From positions 24,959 to 88,958 of the forward strand of contig NZ_NBOE01000015.1 of assembly GCF_002104515.1 (NCBI RefSeq): 64,000 nucleotides of DNA, in the 5' to 3' direction. Numbering within the stretch: the stretch's first letter is position 1; the number at the start of each line of letters is the position of its first letter. This DNA is from Colwellia polaris. GTDB taxonomy: Bacteria > Pseudomonadota > Gammaproteobacteria > Enterobacterales > Alteromonadaceae. A program made the translations under genes and the position numbers. Under the pieces are notes generated by a model that saw only the letters and a list, made by a program, of their open reading frames with translations, was not told the DNA's origin and did not search any database. Shown in pieces: positions 45,518-54,809 of the stretch.

Positions 45518-45540
45518 TATTTTCTAGTAAAGGAAAAAAA

Positions 45541-45774
45541 ATGAGTACTATTGAAGAACGCGTTAAAAAAATTACTATTGAGCAACTTGGTGTAAGCGAA
45601 GACGAAGTTAAAGTTGAAGCTTCTTTTGTTGATGACTTAGGTGCAGACTCTTTAGACACTGTTGAATTAGTAATGGCGTTAGAAGAAGAATTTGATACTG
45701 AAATTCCAGATGAAGAAGCTGAGAAAATTACAACAGTTCAAGCTGCAATCGATTACGTTACTGCTAACCAGTAA
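45541..45774 (+). CDS. acpP: Acyl carrier protein
   Basis: 77 aa, acidic. Phosphopantetheine Ser in [12 protein letters not shown] (Ser 37). AGTAAAGGAAAA precedes the ATG. Its own terminator follows, so it can be made in excess of its neighbours. Confidence 0.98.
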   Translation: MSTIEERVKKITIEQLGVSEDEVKVEASFVDDLGADSLDTVELVMALEEEFDTEIPDEEAEKITTVQAAIDYVTANQ

Positions 45775-45794
45775 TATTAAACGAGTGTAATGAT

Positions 45795-45828
45795 TTCAGG
45801 CGGTTTAATTACCGCCTGAATTGTTTTT
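45795..45828 (+). terminator. Terminator between acpP and fabF
   Basis: TTCAGGCGGT / ACCGCCTGAA stem, 6-nt loop, TTGTTTTT tail, 20 bp after acpP. Confidence 0.9.
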
Positions 45829-45933
45829 ACCGTTTGAAAAATATTTATACCCAATTCAGAATCAACCACTTTGATTTTGAGCAATAAGATATACACCCAT
45901 TCATATTCTACTCTTTCGGAGGCAGCACATCTC

Positions 45934-47166
45934 ATGAGACGCGTTGTAGTTACCGGTCTTGGCATGCTTAGCCCATTAGGCAATAGCCCTGAATCAACTT
46001 GGCAAAACTTACTACTTGGTAAAAGTGGTATTTCTGACATTACGCATTTTGATACTTCAGAGTATCCAACGCGTTTTGCGGGTTTAGTTAAAGATTTTGA
46101 CGCACAAGACTACATGGCTCGTAAAGAAGCCAAAAAAATGGACTTATTTATTCAATATGGCGTTGCAGCAGGTGTGCAAGCTATCAAGGACTCTGGTTTA
46201 GAGGTTAATGAAGCTAATGCTCAGCGAGTTGGTGTTGCAATAGGCTCTGGTATCGGTGGATTGGGTTTAATTGAAGAAAATCATGCAAAACTTTTAAAGA
46301 ATGGCCCGCGTAAATTATCGCCGTTCTTTGTGCCTTCTACCATCATTAATATGATCTCTGGCCACTTGTCTATCATGTTTGGTATGAAAGGCCCAAATAT
46401 TTCAATCGTTACCGCTTGTACTAGTGGTGTTCACAATATCGGCCATGCAGCACGTATGATTGCTTATGGTGACGCTGATGCTATGGTTGCCGGTGGTGCT
46501 GAAAAGGCTTCTACTACTATGGGTATGGGCGGTTTTGGTGCTGCACGTGCAATGTCAACACGTAACGATGCTCCTCAACAAGCGTCTCGCCCTTGGGATA
46601 AAGATCGCGACGGTTTCGTTTTAGGTGACGGTGCTGGAGTACTTGTTTTAGAAGAGTATGAACATGCAAAAGCACGTGGTGCCAAAATTTATGCAGAACT
46701 TGCAGGTTTTGGTATGAGCGGCGATGCATACCACATGACTTCTCCACCTGCTGATGGCGCTGGTGCTGCACTAGCGATGAAAAATGCTATTAATGATGCC
46801 AAAGTCGATCTTACTAAAATTGGTTATATCAATGCTCATGGTACGTCTACACCTGCCGGGGATATAGCAGAAAGCAATGCAGTTAAATCAGTATTTGGCT
46901 CTTCAGCTTATGATGTATTAGTCGGTTCAACTAAATCTATGACAGGCCACTTATTAGGTGCTGCAGGTGCTGTTGAAGCAATATTTAGTATTCAAGCATT
47001 AGTGAACAATATGGTGCCACCAACAATTAATTTAGATAACCCTGGTGAAGGGTGTGATCTTGATTATATTGCTCATACAGCGCGAGATGTTAATTTAGAC
47101 TACGTTTTGTGTAACTCGTTTGGTTTTGGCGGCACAAACGGATCGTTAATATTTAAGAAACTTTAG
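45934..47166 (+). CDS. fabF: 3-oxoacyl-ACP synthase II FabF
   Basis: 410 aa from ATG 45934 (GGAGG at 45918-45922), giving the family start [16 protein letters not shown]. Catalytic Cys in [10 protein letters not shown], His in [11 protein letters not shown], His in [11 protein letters not shown]. Condensing enzyme for chain elongation and temperature control of unsaturated fatty acids. A terminator follows. Confidence 0.96.
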   Translation: MRRVVVTGLGMLSPLGNSPESTWQNLLLGKSGISDITHFDTSEYPTRFAGLVKDFDAQDYMARKEAKKMDLFIQYGVAAGVQAIKDSGLEVNEANAQRVGVAIGSGIGGLGLIEENHAKLLKNGPRKLSPFFVPSTIINMISGHLSIMFGMKGPNISIVTACTSGVHNIGHAARMIAYGDADAMVAGGAEKASTTMGMGGFGAARAMSTRNDAPQQASRPWDKDRDGFVLGDGAGVLVLEEYEHAKARGAKIYAELAGFGMSGDAYHMTSPPADGAGAALAMKNAINDAKVDLTKIGYINAHGTSTPAGDIAESNAVKSVFGSSAYDVLVGSTKSMTGHLLGAAGAVEAIFSIQALVNNMVPPTINLDNPGEGCDLDYIAHTARDVNLDYVLCNSFGFGGTNGSLIFKKL

Positions 47167-47242
47167 TTAATTTAAATGCCATAGTCGCTTTAATTTGACT
47201 ATATGCCGACTATTCGTTAAAACTACTTGAATTCAATTGCTT

Positions 47243-47273
47243 AAGCCTGAATACTTAGTGTTCAGGCTTTTTT
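47243..47273 (+). terminator. Terminator between fabF and pabC
   Basis: AAGCCTGAA / TTCAGGCTT stem with 9-nt loop and a T-run. The T-run touches the first possible ATG of pabC, so pabC needs read-through or a later start. Confidence 0.85.
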
Positions 47274-48101
47274 ATGGCGACTATTATGACAACAATGGCA
47301 AGCGTAGCATTAAGTTTTGTAGATGGACAACTTGCTGATACGATCTCAATTAGCGACCGTGGTTTAGCTTATGGTGATGGTTGCTTTACTACTGCTCTAG
47401 TTATCAATGGTGCAGTAGCTATGTTGCCCCAACACCTTAATCGTTTACTAGAGCAAAGTAGGCAACTTGGGTTACCTAGTTTCGATCTAGCCACATTAAA
47501 AGTTACTATAACTAACTTAAGTGCTGGGATTTCAATTGGCGTTATAAAAGTTATTGTTACCTGTGGCAGTGGTGGCCGCGGCTATTCACGCTTGGGTGTT
47601 GAACAAGCTAAAGTGATTGTTTCTTTTCACGATTACCCAAAGTACTATGCCCAATGGCAAAAAGAAGGAATAACTGTTGGTATAAGCGAGCAAAAGCTAG
47701 GTATTAATCCAATGCTTGCCGGTTTAAAACATTTAAATCGCTTAGAACAAGTTATGTTAAGAGCTGAGCTAGATAAACGCCCTGAAGATGATTTACTTGC
47801 CTGTGATATCAATAACAATATTATTGAGTGTTGCAGTGCTAATGTTTTTTGGTTAAAAGCAGGCCAATGGCAAACGCCGTCTTTATCAACCGCTGGCGTT
47901 GTAGGTTTAATGCGCGATAAAATTTTATTAAATTATCCCGAAATTATGCCTGCTAATTACGATTTAGAAACATTGAATAATATTGAAGCCATGTTTATAA
48001 GCAACGCTATTTTAGGTATAGTGCCGGTAAAGGTTTTTAATGACCGTCAATTAGATACATCATTGGTTAGAAACATACAAACCCAGTGCATGAATTATTA
48101 A
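47274..48101 (+). CDS. pabC: Aminodeoxychorismate lyase PabC
   Basis: Up to 275 aa, class IV PLP aminotransferase fold. VSFHDYPKYYAQ, catalytic Lys in GLKHLNRLEQVMLRAE and GVVGLMRD near the end. SISDRGLAYGDGCFTT marks the N-terminus, which makes ATG 47295 a likelier start than 47274. Makes p-aminobenzoate for folate. It is followed 13 bp later by mltG, the conserved gamma order. Confidence 0.92.
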   Translation: MATIMTTMASVALSFVDGQLADTISISDRGLAYGDGCFTTALVINGAVAMLPQHLNRLLEQSRQLGLPSFDLATLKVTITNLSAGISIGVIKVIVTCGSGGRGYSRLGVEQAKVIVSFHDYPKYYAQWQKEGITVGISEQKLGINPMLAGLKHLNRLEQVMLRAELDKRPEDDLLACDINNNIIECCSANVFWLKAGQWQTPSLSTAGVVGLMRDKILLNYPEIMPANYDLETLNNIEAMFISNAILGIVPVKVFNDRQLDTSLVRNIQTQCMNY

Positions 48102-48114
48102 AAGTTTACAAAAT

Positions 48115-49113
48115 ATGTTTAAAAAAACACTTCTGACTTTAGCAGTTTCAGTATTACTTAGCATTATTGCTGTGATAGTTGTTATGCTGATAGCTGAAAA
48201 AAAAGTACAGCAGCCTTTAAACTTAGTACAGAGTGAGTTTATCACCGTTAAATCGGGCACTTCTTTTAATGCTTTTTCAAAGCAATTGGTTAATAAACAA
48301 TGGCTAGACAATGATTTTTGGTTACGTATCTATGCCAAATTTAATCCTACGCAAAGCAAAATTAAGTCAGGTACTTATCAAGTAACAACTGAAACCAATA
48401 TTTTATCTTTATTAAACTTAGTTGTCTCAGGCAAAGAACATCAGTTTTCTATTACTTTTATTGAGGGAAGTACTTTCAAACAAGTTTTAACTCTGTTGGC
48501 GCAACACCCAAATATTAGTCACCAACTCGTCGGTTTGTCACCTAGCGCCATCGCTAAAAAATTGGCTATTGTTCAAGATAACCCAGAAGGTTGGTTATTC
48601 CCTGAAACGTATGCTTTTACGCAGGGTGCCTCAGATATTAGTATTATTAAAAGAGCTCATAAAAAAATGCAAAGTGCATTGGCAGAACATTGGGAAAATA
48701 GAGCAGATAACTTACCTTATAAGTCAGCATATCAAGCGCTGATCATGGCATCAATTATCGAAAAAGAAAGTGGTAAATATGCTGAACATCCACGTATTTC
48801 ATCGGTATTTGTTAATCGCTTGAACAAACATATGCGTCTACAGACCGATCCCACAGTTATTTATGGTTTAGGTGAAAGGTACCAAGGTGATATAACATAC
48901 GCTCATTTGCGAGAAAAAACCGCTTATAATACCTATAAAATAAAAGGGTTACCGCCAACACCAATTGCTTTACCTGGGGCTCAAGCTTTAGAAGCTGCAT
49001 TACACCCTGAGTTGAGCGATTACTTATATTTTGTTAGCAATGGCGCCGGAGAACATATATTTTCCACTAATCTTGCTGATCATAACCGCGCAGTGAATAA
49101 ATATCAGCGCTAG
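48115..49113 (+). CDS. mltG: Endolytic murein transglycosylase MltG
   Basis: 332 aa. N-terminal membrane anchor (LLTLAVSVLLSIIAVIVVMLIA), LysM-like region, then the YceG catalytic domain with the essential Glu in ASIIEKESGKYAEH (about 221) and QTDPTVIYGLG. It ends peptidoglycan strands during synthesis. Between pabC and tmk. Confidence 0.95.
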   Translation: MFKKTLLTLAVSVLLSIIAVIVVMLIAEKKVQQPLNLVQSEFITVKSGTSFNAFSKQLVNKQWLDNDFWLRIYAKFNPTQSKIKSGTYQVTTETNILSLLNLVVSGKEHQFSITFIEGSTFKQVLTLLAQHPNISHQLVGLSPSAIAKKLAIVQDNPEGWLFPETYAFTQGASDISIIKRAHKKMQSALAEHWENRADNLPYKSAYQALIMASIIEKESGKYAEHPRISSVFVNRLNKHMRLQTDPTVIYGLGERYQGDITYAHLREKTAYNTYKIKGLPPTPIALPGAQALEAALHPELSDYLYFVSNGAGEHIFSTNLADHNRAVNKYQR

Positions 49114-49170
49114 TAGAGTTAACTTTAATTACACAGTAGATATACAAAAGTAATAGCAATAGAGAATGAT

Positions 49171-49806
49171 ATGAATAAAGGTTTTATGGTTGTTTTCGAT
49201 GGTAGTAATGGCGCTGGTAAAACAACCGTTATTAATGAAGTTGAAAAATATATCGCACAAAAAGGTTTAGATGTAGTTTTAACAAGAGAGCCTGGTGGTA
49301 CAAACATTGGGGAAAAAATCAGAAATATTATTCTTGATCCCACCACACCAGAAATGTGTGACACAACAGAGCTTATGTTATTTGGTGCCGGTCGAGCACA
49401 GCATATACAAGAAAAAATAAAGCCTGCCTTACAAGCAGGGAAAATCGTTATTTCAGATCGTTTTGACGCGGCAACCTTTAGTTTTCAACATTATGCTCGT
49501 GGTATTGATTTAACTAACATTATGCAAATTAATGATTTAGCATTAGCAGGCTTTAAACCTGATATGAATGTTATTTTAGACTTAGACCCTGTTGAAGGCT
49601 TGAACAGAGTGATGAGTCGTGGTGAAGGGCTTGACCGTTTAGAAGATGAAAAATTAGATTTCTTAGTTAAGGCTAGAAATGGCTACTTAACACAAGCGAA
49701 AGAGCAACCAGAGCGTTTTGAAGTGATCGATGCTTCACAATCTAAAGCTGCAGTGTTGAGTGACGTAATTAAAGTTATTGACGCTTTAATTTTAAAACAT
49801 AGTTAA
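49171..49806 (+). CDS. tmk: Thymidylate kinase
   Basis: 211 aa. P-loop FDGSNGAGKTTV (about 9-20), TREPGGT (about 41), and the nucleotide-binding DRFDAATFSFQ (DR(Y/F)). The residues around GSNGAGKT differ from the EGLEGAGKT form of E. coli. Phosphorylates dTMP. Confidence 0.93.
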   Translation: MNKGFMVVFDGSNGAGKTTVINEVEKYIAQKGLDVVLTREPGGTNIGEKIRNIILDPTTPEMCDTTELMLFGAGRAQHIQEKIKPALQAGKIVISDRFDAATFSFQHYARGIDLTNIMQINDLALAGFKPDMNVILDLDPVEGLNRVMSRGEGLDRLEDEKLDFLVKARNGYLTQAKEQPERFEVIDASQSKAAVLSDVIKVIDALILKHS

Positions 49807-49951
49807 CAATGACTTATTTACACTCAGTTGTTATTGCCTAGTTGAATAAAGTTCGCAGGTGTCAAAATAAAGCTCAAAGCATTCAATAGAAAGTTTTATG
49901 GCATATTGAAAGCCATTTATAGATAGTGCAAAGGTTATTTTAAGGTAATAA

Positions 49952-50962
49952 ATGAAAACTTGGTTAGTGACTATTCAACAACAATTATCACGTCAACTTC
50001 GCGATAATAAACTTCCGCATGCGTTATTGTTTTCGGGTGTTGAAGGAGCAGGTCAAGAAGAAATAGCCCAGTGGCTTATAAATGTGTTGTTATGTCAAAA
50101 TGTTAAGTTAAACCATGTAAGTGGTGAAGGTAATAGCAACGAAGTTGAGCATAATAATTCAAGTGATTTAAAACAAGCGCCTTTTATTTTAGAGCCTTGT
50201 GGCCAATGTAAAACATGTAAATTATTTGCAAAAAACAGCTACCCTGATCACCTTACTATTATTTCAGATAAGAAAAATATTGGTGTAGAGTTAATTCGTG
50301 ACCTCAGTTATTTCTTTGAAAAAACAGCCCATATTGGCTTTATGAAAACAGCGTTGGTGAATCAAGCTGACACTATGACTATATCAGCTGCGAATGCGCT
50401 GTTAAAAACACTTGAAGAGCCAACAACCAATAGCTTTATCATCTTAACTACGCATAACAGTGATTTATTATTGCCGACAATTATCAGTCGCTGTCATGAG
50501 TTTGAAATTCGGCCTCCGGTTGGCAAGGCGCTTTTGGCTGAATTTGGTCAGCAGGGGGATGATCCCTTTGTAAACCTCAGTCATTTAACTGAATTATCAA
50601 ACGAAGAGACCGCCGTTGCATTTGTAGCATTTCGTGATAAGGTCAATCAATATTTAACTAGTTTTGAATATCGTGAAGATATACTCAAGACATTGACTGA
50701 ATATCAATATGGTTATCGATGGTTAGAAAAAGTAATTGTTAACTTGATGCGTAATCAATATACATGGCCAACTGTTGTAGGTGAAAATAAACATGTTGCT
50801 GCAATTAACAAGCAACAATTATGGGATATATATAATTTACTACTACAAGCAAATGCTAAACTAAAAACAGTAGTGCAAGTTAATAAACAGTTTCTGAGTG
50901 AAAAGCTACTTGCAGATATTAGCCTTGTTGTACAAAATAATGCGCAAACAGTAGAGGAATAA
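49952..50962 (+). CDS. holB: DNA polymerase III delta' subunit
   Basis: 336 aa. AAA+ clamp-loader fold with a degenerate Walker A (GVEGAGQEEIAQW), as is normal for delta', a zinc-binding block EPCGQCKTCKLF, and the SRC motif (ISRCHEFEI). It joins the clamp loader with HolA and DnaX. It follows tmk after 145 bp and is 2 bp from the PilZ gene. Confidence 0.93.
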   Translation: MKTWLVTIQQQLSRQLRDNKLPHALLFSGVEGAGQEEIAQWLINVLLCQNVKLNHVSGEGNSNEVEHNNSSDLKQAPFILEPCGQCKTCKLFAKNSYPDHLTIISDKKNIGVELIRDLSYFFEKTAHIGFMKTALVNQADTMTISAANALLKTLEEPTTNSFIILTTHNSDLLLPTIISRCHEFEIRPPVGKALLAEFGQQGDDPFVNLSHLTELSNEETAVAFVAFRDKVNQYLTSFEYREDILKTLTEYQYGYRWLEKVIVNLMRNQYTWPTVVGENKHVAAINKQQLWDIYNLLLQANAKLKTVVQVNKQFLSEKLLADISLVVQNNAQTVEE

Positions 50963-50964
50963 TT

Positions 50965-51291
50965 TTGGAAAATATCACGCTTGAATTTATTTCAGATCGG
51001 GATTTATACCAGTCATATATGCCATTTATGAAAAATGGTGGTTTATTCGTTAGAACGACTGAACAATTTGAGTTAGGTACAGATATTCAGCTATCAGTTA
51101 CATTGCCTGATTCGTTAGAGTCTTCTGAACTTAAAGGTAAAGTCTCTTGGATAACACCTATAGGTGCACAAAATGGCACACCAGCAGGTATTGGCGTCAG
51201 TTTTGTTGAAGACCCAGACAATATACGTAATCAAATCGATAAGTCGATTGGTCGATTACTTAATTCAGCTGAACCGACATTATCTATGTAG
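50965..51291 (+). CDS. PilZ-domain protein
   Basis: 108 aa PilZ-like protein: FVRTTEQFELGTDIQLSVTLPD, then KVSWITPIG and GIGVSFVED. The usual RxxxR of c-di-GMP binders is not seen, so it probably belongs to the type IV pilus assembly subgroup (like PilZ next to holB in Pseudomonas). TTG start with GAGGAATAA upstream; coupled to holB. Confidence 0.85.
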   Translation: MENITLEFISDRDLYQSYMPFMKNGGLFVRTTEQFELGTDIQLSVTLPDSLESSELKGKVSWITPIGAQNGTPAGIGVSFVEDPDNIRNQIDKSIGRLLNSAEPTLSM

Positions 51292-51395
51292 GTTTTCATT
51301 GCTGAACTCACATATTAATTTTATTCTCATATTACTCATTTTATTATGAGTAACTATTCCCATATTAACAAAAGCACAATCGTGCGGAGTATCTC

Positions 51396-52175
51396 GTGTT
51401 TATAGATTCCCATTGTCATTTAGATCGATTAAAGCTCGAAGAGTTTGACAATAATTTAGATAATGTTATTGAAGCTGCACTTGCAGAAAAAGTAAATACC
51501 TTATTATGCGTTAGTGTTACCTTGCAAGACTTTCCTGCTATGGCTGAGCAAACGGCCAAATACGATAATGTTTGGTTAACCTGTGGTGCGCATCCACTGA
51601 ATCAGGAAGATGAAATAAATCCTGAACAATTAAGCACGCTTGCTGATCATCCGCGCGTTATTGCTATTGGCGAAACTGGGCTCGATTATTTTTACGCGCC
51701 TGAAACTAAACCCGTACAGTTAGACTCATTTAAAAAGCACGTGCGTGTTGCAAATCAATTAAATAAGCCTTTAATTATTCATACTCGCGATGCTCAAGAA
51801 GATACTTTAGCTATATTAAGAGCCGAAAATGCGGAGAAGGTTGGTGGTATTTTACATTGCTTTACTGAAAGCTGGGAGATGGCAGAGCAAGCAATAGCAA
51901 TGGGTTTTTATATTTCGTTTTCTGGAATTGTTACCTTTAAAAATGCAGCCGCGCTGAGAGAAGTTGCTAAAAAAGTGCCTGCAGACAGATTTTTAATTGA
52001 AACAGATTCCCCTTATTTAGCACCTGTGCCACACCGCGGTAAACAAAATCAACCTGCTTACGTTGTTGAAGTTGCTAAACACCTAGCAAGTATTCGTGGT
52101 ACATCTGTTGCTGAAATAGCTAAGCAATCAAGTGAAAATTTCCATCGTTTATTTCCACAAACACTTTTAGATTAA
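51396..52175 (+). CDS. ycfH: TatD family metal-dependent DNase (YcfH-like)
   Basis: 259 aa. All ligand blocks of the TatD family are present: DSHCHLDRL (1-12), ETGLDYFY (about 91), IIHTRDAQED (about 127), ILHCFTES (about 152) and IETDSPYLAP (about 201). The start is GTG 51396 with CGGAG upstream. Its place after holB-pilZ is conserved in gammaproteobacteria. Confidence 0.93.
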   Translation: MFIDSHCHLDRLKLEEFDNNLDNVIEAALAEKVNTLLCVSVTLQDFPAMAEQTAKYDNVWLTCGAHPLNQEDEINPEQLSTLADHPRVIAIGETGLDYFYAPETKPVQLDSFKKHVRVANQLNKPLIIHTRDAQEDTLAILRAENAEKVGGILHCFTESWEMAEQAIAMGFYISFSGIVTFKNAAALREVAKKVPADRFLIETDSPYLAPVPHRGKQNQPAYVVEVAKHLASIRGTSVAEIAKQSSENFHRLFPQTLLD

Positions 52176-52182
52176 TTTAGAT

Positions 52183-52260
52183 AAAAAAATGCCCAAAACT
52201 ACTGCTAGTTTTGGGCCCAGGGGGTGGCTCACTTAGTTGAGCCTGCGCTAATAAAACATT
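52183..52260 (-). ncRNA. Candidate small RNA with 3' terminator, minus strand
   Basis: On the minus strand a GGCTCA...TGAGCC hairpin (52226-52243) is followed by a perfect 11-bp terminator stem GCCCAAAACTA / TAGTTTTGGGC (52191-52216) and a run of seven T. The plus strand has no T-run after this hairpin, so it does not terminate tatD. No minus-strand ORF ends nearby. The 5' end and promoter could not be fixed. Confidence 0.4.
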
Positions 52261-52567
52261 GTAAGTTTCTTCGTTCTTAACCATTGTATAAAGAAAAATA
52301 AAACAAGAACATCGCGAGCATTGAAGTTAAATTCTATCTGTAAATTAAAGTGTAGTGCAGAGAACTATAAAAGCAAAAATTAATTTTTATAATTAGTTTA
52401 CAATAAGTTATGGTGTAGCGCTTCAGTGCGCATACCGCTTGATTTTAAAAGGCTGGCACTGCATTTCTATGAACTTATTACTGATTATTGTTTAAAGCGA
52501 AACTAGCAGGTATAGAACTTGTGTGTCATGATATTTTTATTAAACCTAAAACTATAAGAGCTAAAAA
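52261..52567. other. Intergenic region upstream of the SpmAB-like gene
   Basis: AT-rich, about 300 bp. It holds the probable 5' part of the minus-strand RNA unit and the promoter of the downstream gene. No ORF seen. Confidence 0.5.
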
Positions 52568-53797
52568 TTGTTAAGTCGTATTTGGAGCGGGTTTTTCATT
52601 GTCGCCTTTATTTCTGCAATGGTGCAATGGCTAGTATTCGATCACGTGTTAATTTTTGAAGAAATTGTTAACGCTATTTTTAGTATGTCGAAAGTCACCG
52701 TTGAAATTGCCATTGGTTTGATTGGTATTTTAAGTTTTTGGCTAGGCATGATGAAAATCGCAGAGCATGCGGGCATTATCGACAAGCTAGCAAATTTTAT
52801 TTCACCTTTATTTACGCGTCTTATGCCAAATGTTCCAAAAGGTCACCCAGCAATTGGGTCGATGACGATGAATTTGTCGGCAAATTTTTTAGGTTTAGAT
52901 AATGCTGCAACGCCGCTTGGATTAAAGGCAATGCAAGACTTACAATCACTTAACCCTGACAAAGAAACCGCGAGTGATGCACAAATTCTTTTCTTGGTAT
53001 TAAACACTTCAGCAGTAACTTTATTCCCAGTAACGGTATTTATTTATCGCGCTCAACAAGGTGCGCTCAACCCTACCGATGTTTTTATACCTATTTTATT
53101 GGCCACTTTTGCTTCAACACTCGCAGGTTTATTTGCTGTGGCATTTGTTCAGAAAATAAAATTATATCAACAAGTTATTTTACTTTACCTAGCTGTGGGT
53201 ATTGCGATCATTGCCGCCATTGTGGTTTATTTTAGCACCTTAAGTGCGCAGTTATTGGCACAGCAGTCGTCTCTTATGGGCAATTTGTTAATTTTTAGTA
53301 CACTGATCAGCTTCTTATTATTAGCTTTAAAACGAAAAGTGAATGTTTATGACAGCTTTATAGAGGGCGCGAAGCAGGGCTTTGAAACAAGTATCAAAAT
53401 AATTCCTTATCTACTCGCTATGCTATGTGCAATAGGCGTATTTAGAGCCAGCGGCAGCTTAGACTTTTTAGTAGATGCAATTCGCCAAGTCGTTCTATTT
53501 TTTAATGGTGATACGCGCTTTGTTGATGCTTTGCCCACAGCATTTATGAAACCCCTTAGTGGCTCTGGTGCGCGAGCAATGATGGTAGAAACTATGAACA
53601 CTTATGGCGCCGACTCTTTCGCTGGTCGACTCGCCTCTATAGTGCAAGGCTCAACAGAAACTACTTTTTATGTATTAGCGGTATATTTTGGCTCTGTGGG
53701 TATTAGATATAGCCGCCATGCATTAGCTTGTGGCTTAATTGCCGATTTCGCCGGTATAACCGCAGCCATTGGCGTGTGTTATTGGTTTTTTGGCTAA
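52568..53797 (+). CDS. SpmA/SpmB-type nucleoside-recognition membrane protein
   Basis: 409 aa with about 10 membrane helices. Two Gate/nucleoside-recognition modules: an SpmA-like half with LGLDNAATPLGLKAM and LVLNTSAVTLFPVTV, and an SpmB-like half with MKPLSGSGARAMMVETM and IVQGSTETTFYVLAVYFGSVG. So it is a natural SpmA-SpmB fusion found in non-sporulating bacteria. Transport or sensing role unknown. TTG start with AAGAG upstream. Confidence 0.85.
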   Translation: MLSRIWSGFFIVAFISAMVQWLVFDHVLIFEEIVNAIFSMSKVTVEIAIGLIGILSFWLGMMKIAEHAGIIDKLANFISPLFTRLMPNVPKGHPAIGSMTMNLSANFLGLDNAATPLGLKAMQDLQSLNPDKETASDAQILFLVLNTSAVTLFPVTVFIYRAQQGALNPTDVFIPILLATFASTLAGLFAVAFVQKIKLYQQVILLYLAVGIAIIAAIVVYFSTLSAQLLAQQSSLMGNLLIFSTLISFLLLALKRKVNVYDSFIEGAKQGFETSIKIIPYLLAMLCAIGVFRASGSLDFLVDAIRQVVLFFNGDTRFVDALPTAFMKPLSGSGARAMMVETMNTYGADSFAGRLASIVQGSTETTFYVLAVYFGSVGIRYSRHALACGLIADFAGITAAIGVCYWFFG

Positions 53798-53982
53798 ACT
53801 ATCAAGATGATAAATTGTCGACAGTACATTGTTTTGCTGTAATGTGCTTTGAGATAAATAGCTTGGTATTCGTTGTTTAAATGTTTTTTACTACAGCCCT
53901 TTCTTAATAACTCCTCTGCGTAATTATATAGGTCAAAAAGGCCGAATAAGGATAAGCCTATATTGTACCTGTAACTTTTCAT
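53794..53982 (-). CDS. Possible 62-aa protein, unknown
   Basis: A minus-strand frame from ATG 53982 (MKSYRYNIGLSLFGLFDLY...) to 53794, with a balanced, helical-looking composition. It is divergent from the GntR gene and shares the region with its operators. No Shine-Dalgarno, no recognised family, and its end touches the neighbouring stop. It could be coding or chance. Confidence 0.25.
   Translation of the reverse strand: MKSYRYNIGLSLFGLFDLYNYAEELLRKGCSKKHLNNEYQAIYLKAHYSKTMYCRQFIILIV
53815..53824 (+). promoter_or_regulatory. GTCGACA operator-like site A
   Basis: TTGTCGACAG, one base off the perfect palindrome of site B. Confidence 0.4.
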
Positions 53983-53992
53983 TAATTCATTT

Positions 53993-54004
53993 ATTGTCGA
54001 CAAT
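53993..54004 (+). promoter_or_regulatory. GTCGACA operator-like site B (perfect palindrome)
   Basis: ATTGTCGACAAT, a perfect 12-bp palindrome about 15 bp upstream of the -35 box of the regulator promoter. Typical in size for GntR/FCD operators. Confidence 0.6.
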
Positions 54005-54019
54005 TAGTGGTTTTTAGCA

Positions 54020-54047
54020 TTGACTAATCGATTTAACACGTTATTAT
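54020..54047 (+). promoter_or_regulatory. Promoter of the GntR regulator / prp operon
   Basis: TTGACT at 54020-54025, 16-bp spacer, TATTAT at 54042-54047, flanked by operator-like sites B and C. Confidence 0.6.
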
Positions 54048-54065
54048 TAGCTCATTACTCTTCAA

Positions 54066-54077
54066 TGTGTCGACAAT
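54066..54077 (+). promoter_or_regulatory. GTCGACA operator-like site C
   Basis: TGTGTCGACAAT ends one base before the ATG 54079. It lies about 18 bp after the -10 box, and its centre is 73 bp (close to seven helical turns) from site B. Suits repression by road-block or looping. Confidence 0.55.
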
Positions 54078-54078
54078 A

Positions 54079-54759
54079 ATGGCTTTAGATAATCCAACTT
54101 CACAAGCAGCGGTTACCACAGCAGATAAAGTTTTCGAACAAATGTTGCATGATATTGTGGAAGGTAATATTCAAGCTGGCAGTAAAATTAGTGAGCCAGA
54201 GTTAGCCAAAAAATTTCAAATCAGTCGTTCAACCCTTCGTGAAGCCTTAAATCGTTTAGAAAAGTGTCACCTTATCGAGCGTAAAGCTAACGTGGGCTCT
54301 CGCGTAGTCGAATGTTCAATCTCAGGTCTTTTAGAAATATATATTGTGCGTGAAGCCTTAGAAGGTATGGCTTGCCGTCAAGCAGCACAAAATATGACTG
54401 ATATTGAGATCTCTGAGATGAGAGCCATGCTTAAGCAACATGCAACGGCAAAGGCTTTACGTGATGGTATTGCATACTATCAAGAAGAGGGTGATTTAGA
54501 CTTTCACTATAAAGTTATTCTTGGTAGCCATAATCAACAGTTAATCAACATATTGTGTGGCCAGCTATATCACCTAGTTCGTATGTATCGCTGCCAATTT
54601 GGTATGAACAGCCCACGCGCTACTAAAGCATTTGATGAACACTCTCGAATAATTGAAGCGATTGCCGACCGAGATGGCGAATTAGCCGAAATGCTAATGA
54701 GGCGTCATATTGCCGCTTCACGTAAAAATATTGAAAACAAAATTGCACAACAGCAATAG
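54079..54759 (+). CDS. prpR: GntR/FCD family regulator of the methylcitrate operon
   Basis: 226 aa from ATG 54079 (a GTG at 54067 would put the start inside operator C). N-terminal winged helix with [25 protein letters not shown]-terminal FCD ligand domain ([39 protein letters not shown]). First gene of the prp operon, 50 bp before prpB. In Alteromonadales and relatives a GntR protein replaces the sigma-54 PrpR of E. coli; the ligand is probably a methylcitrate-cycle acid. Confidence 0.88.
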   Translation: MALDNPTSQAAVTTADKVFEQMLHDIVEGNIQAGSKISEPELAKKFQISRSTLREALNRLEKCHLIERKANVGSRVVECSISGLLEIYIVREALEGMACRQAAQNMTDIEISEMRAMLKQHATAKALRDGIAYYQEEGDLDFHYKVILGSHNQQLINILCGQLYHLVRMYRCQFGMNSPRATKAFDEHSRIIEAIADRDGELAEMLMRRHIAASRKNIENKIAQQQ

Positions 54760-54809
54760 CGGTTCTACGCTATTTTACATTACATAACTTGATAATAAAG
54801 GACCCAATA

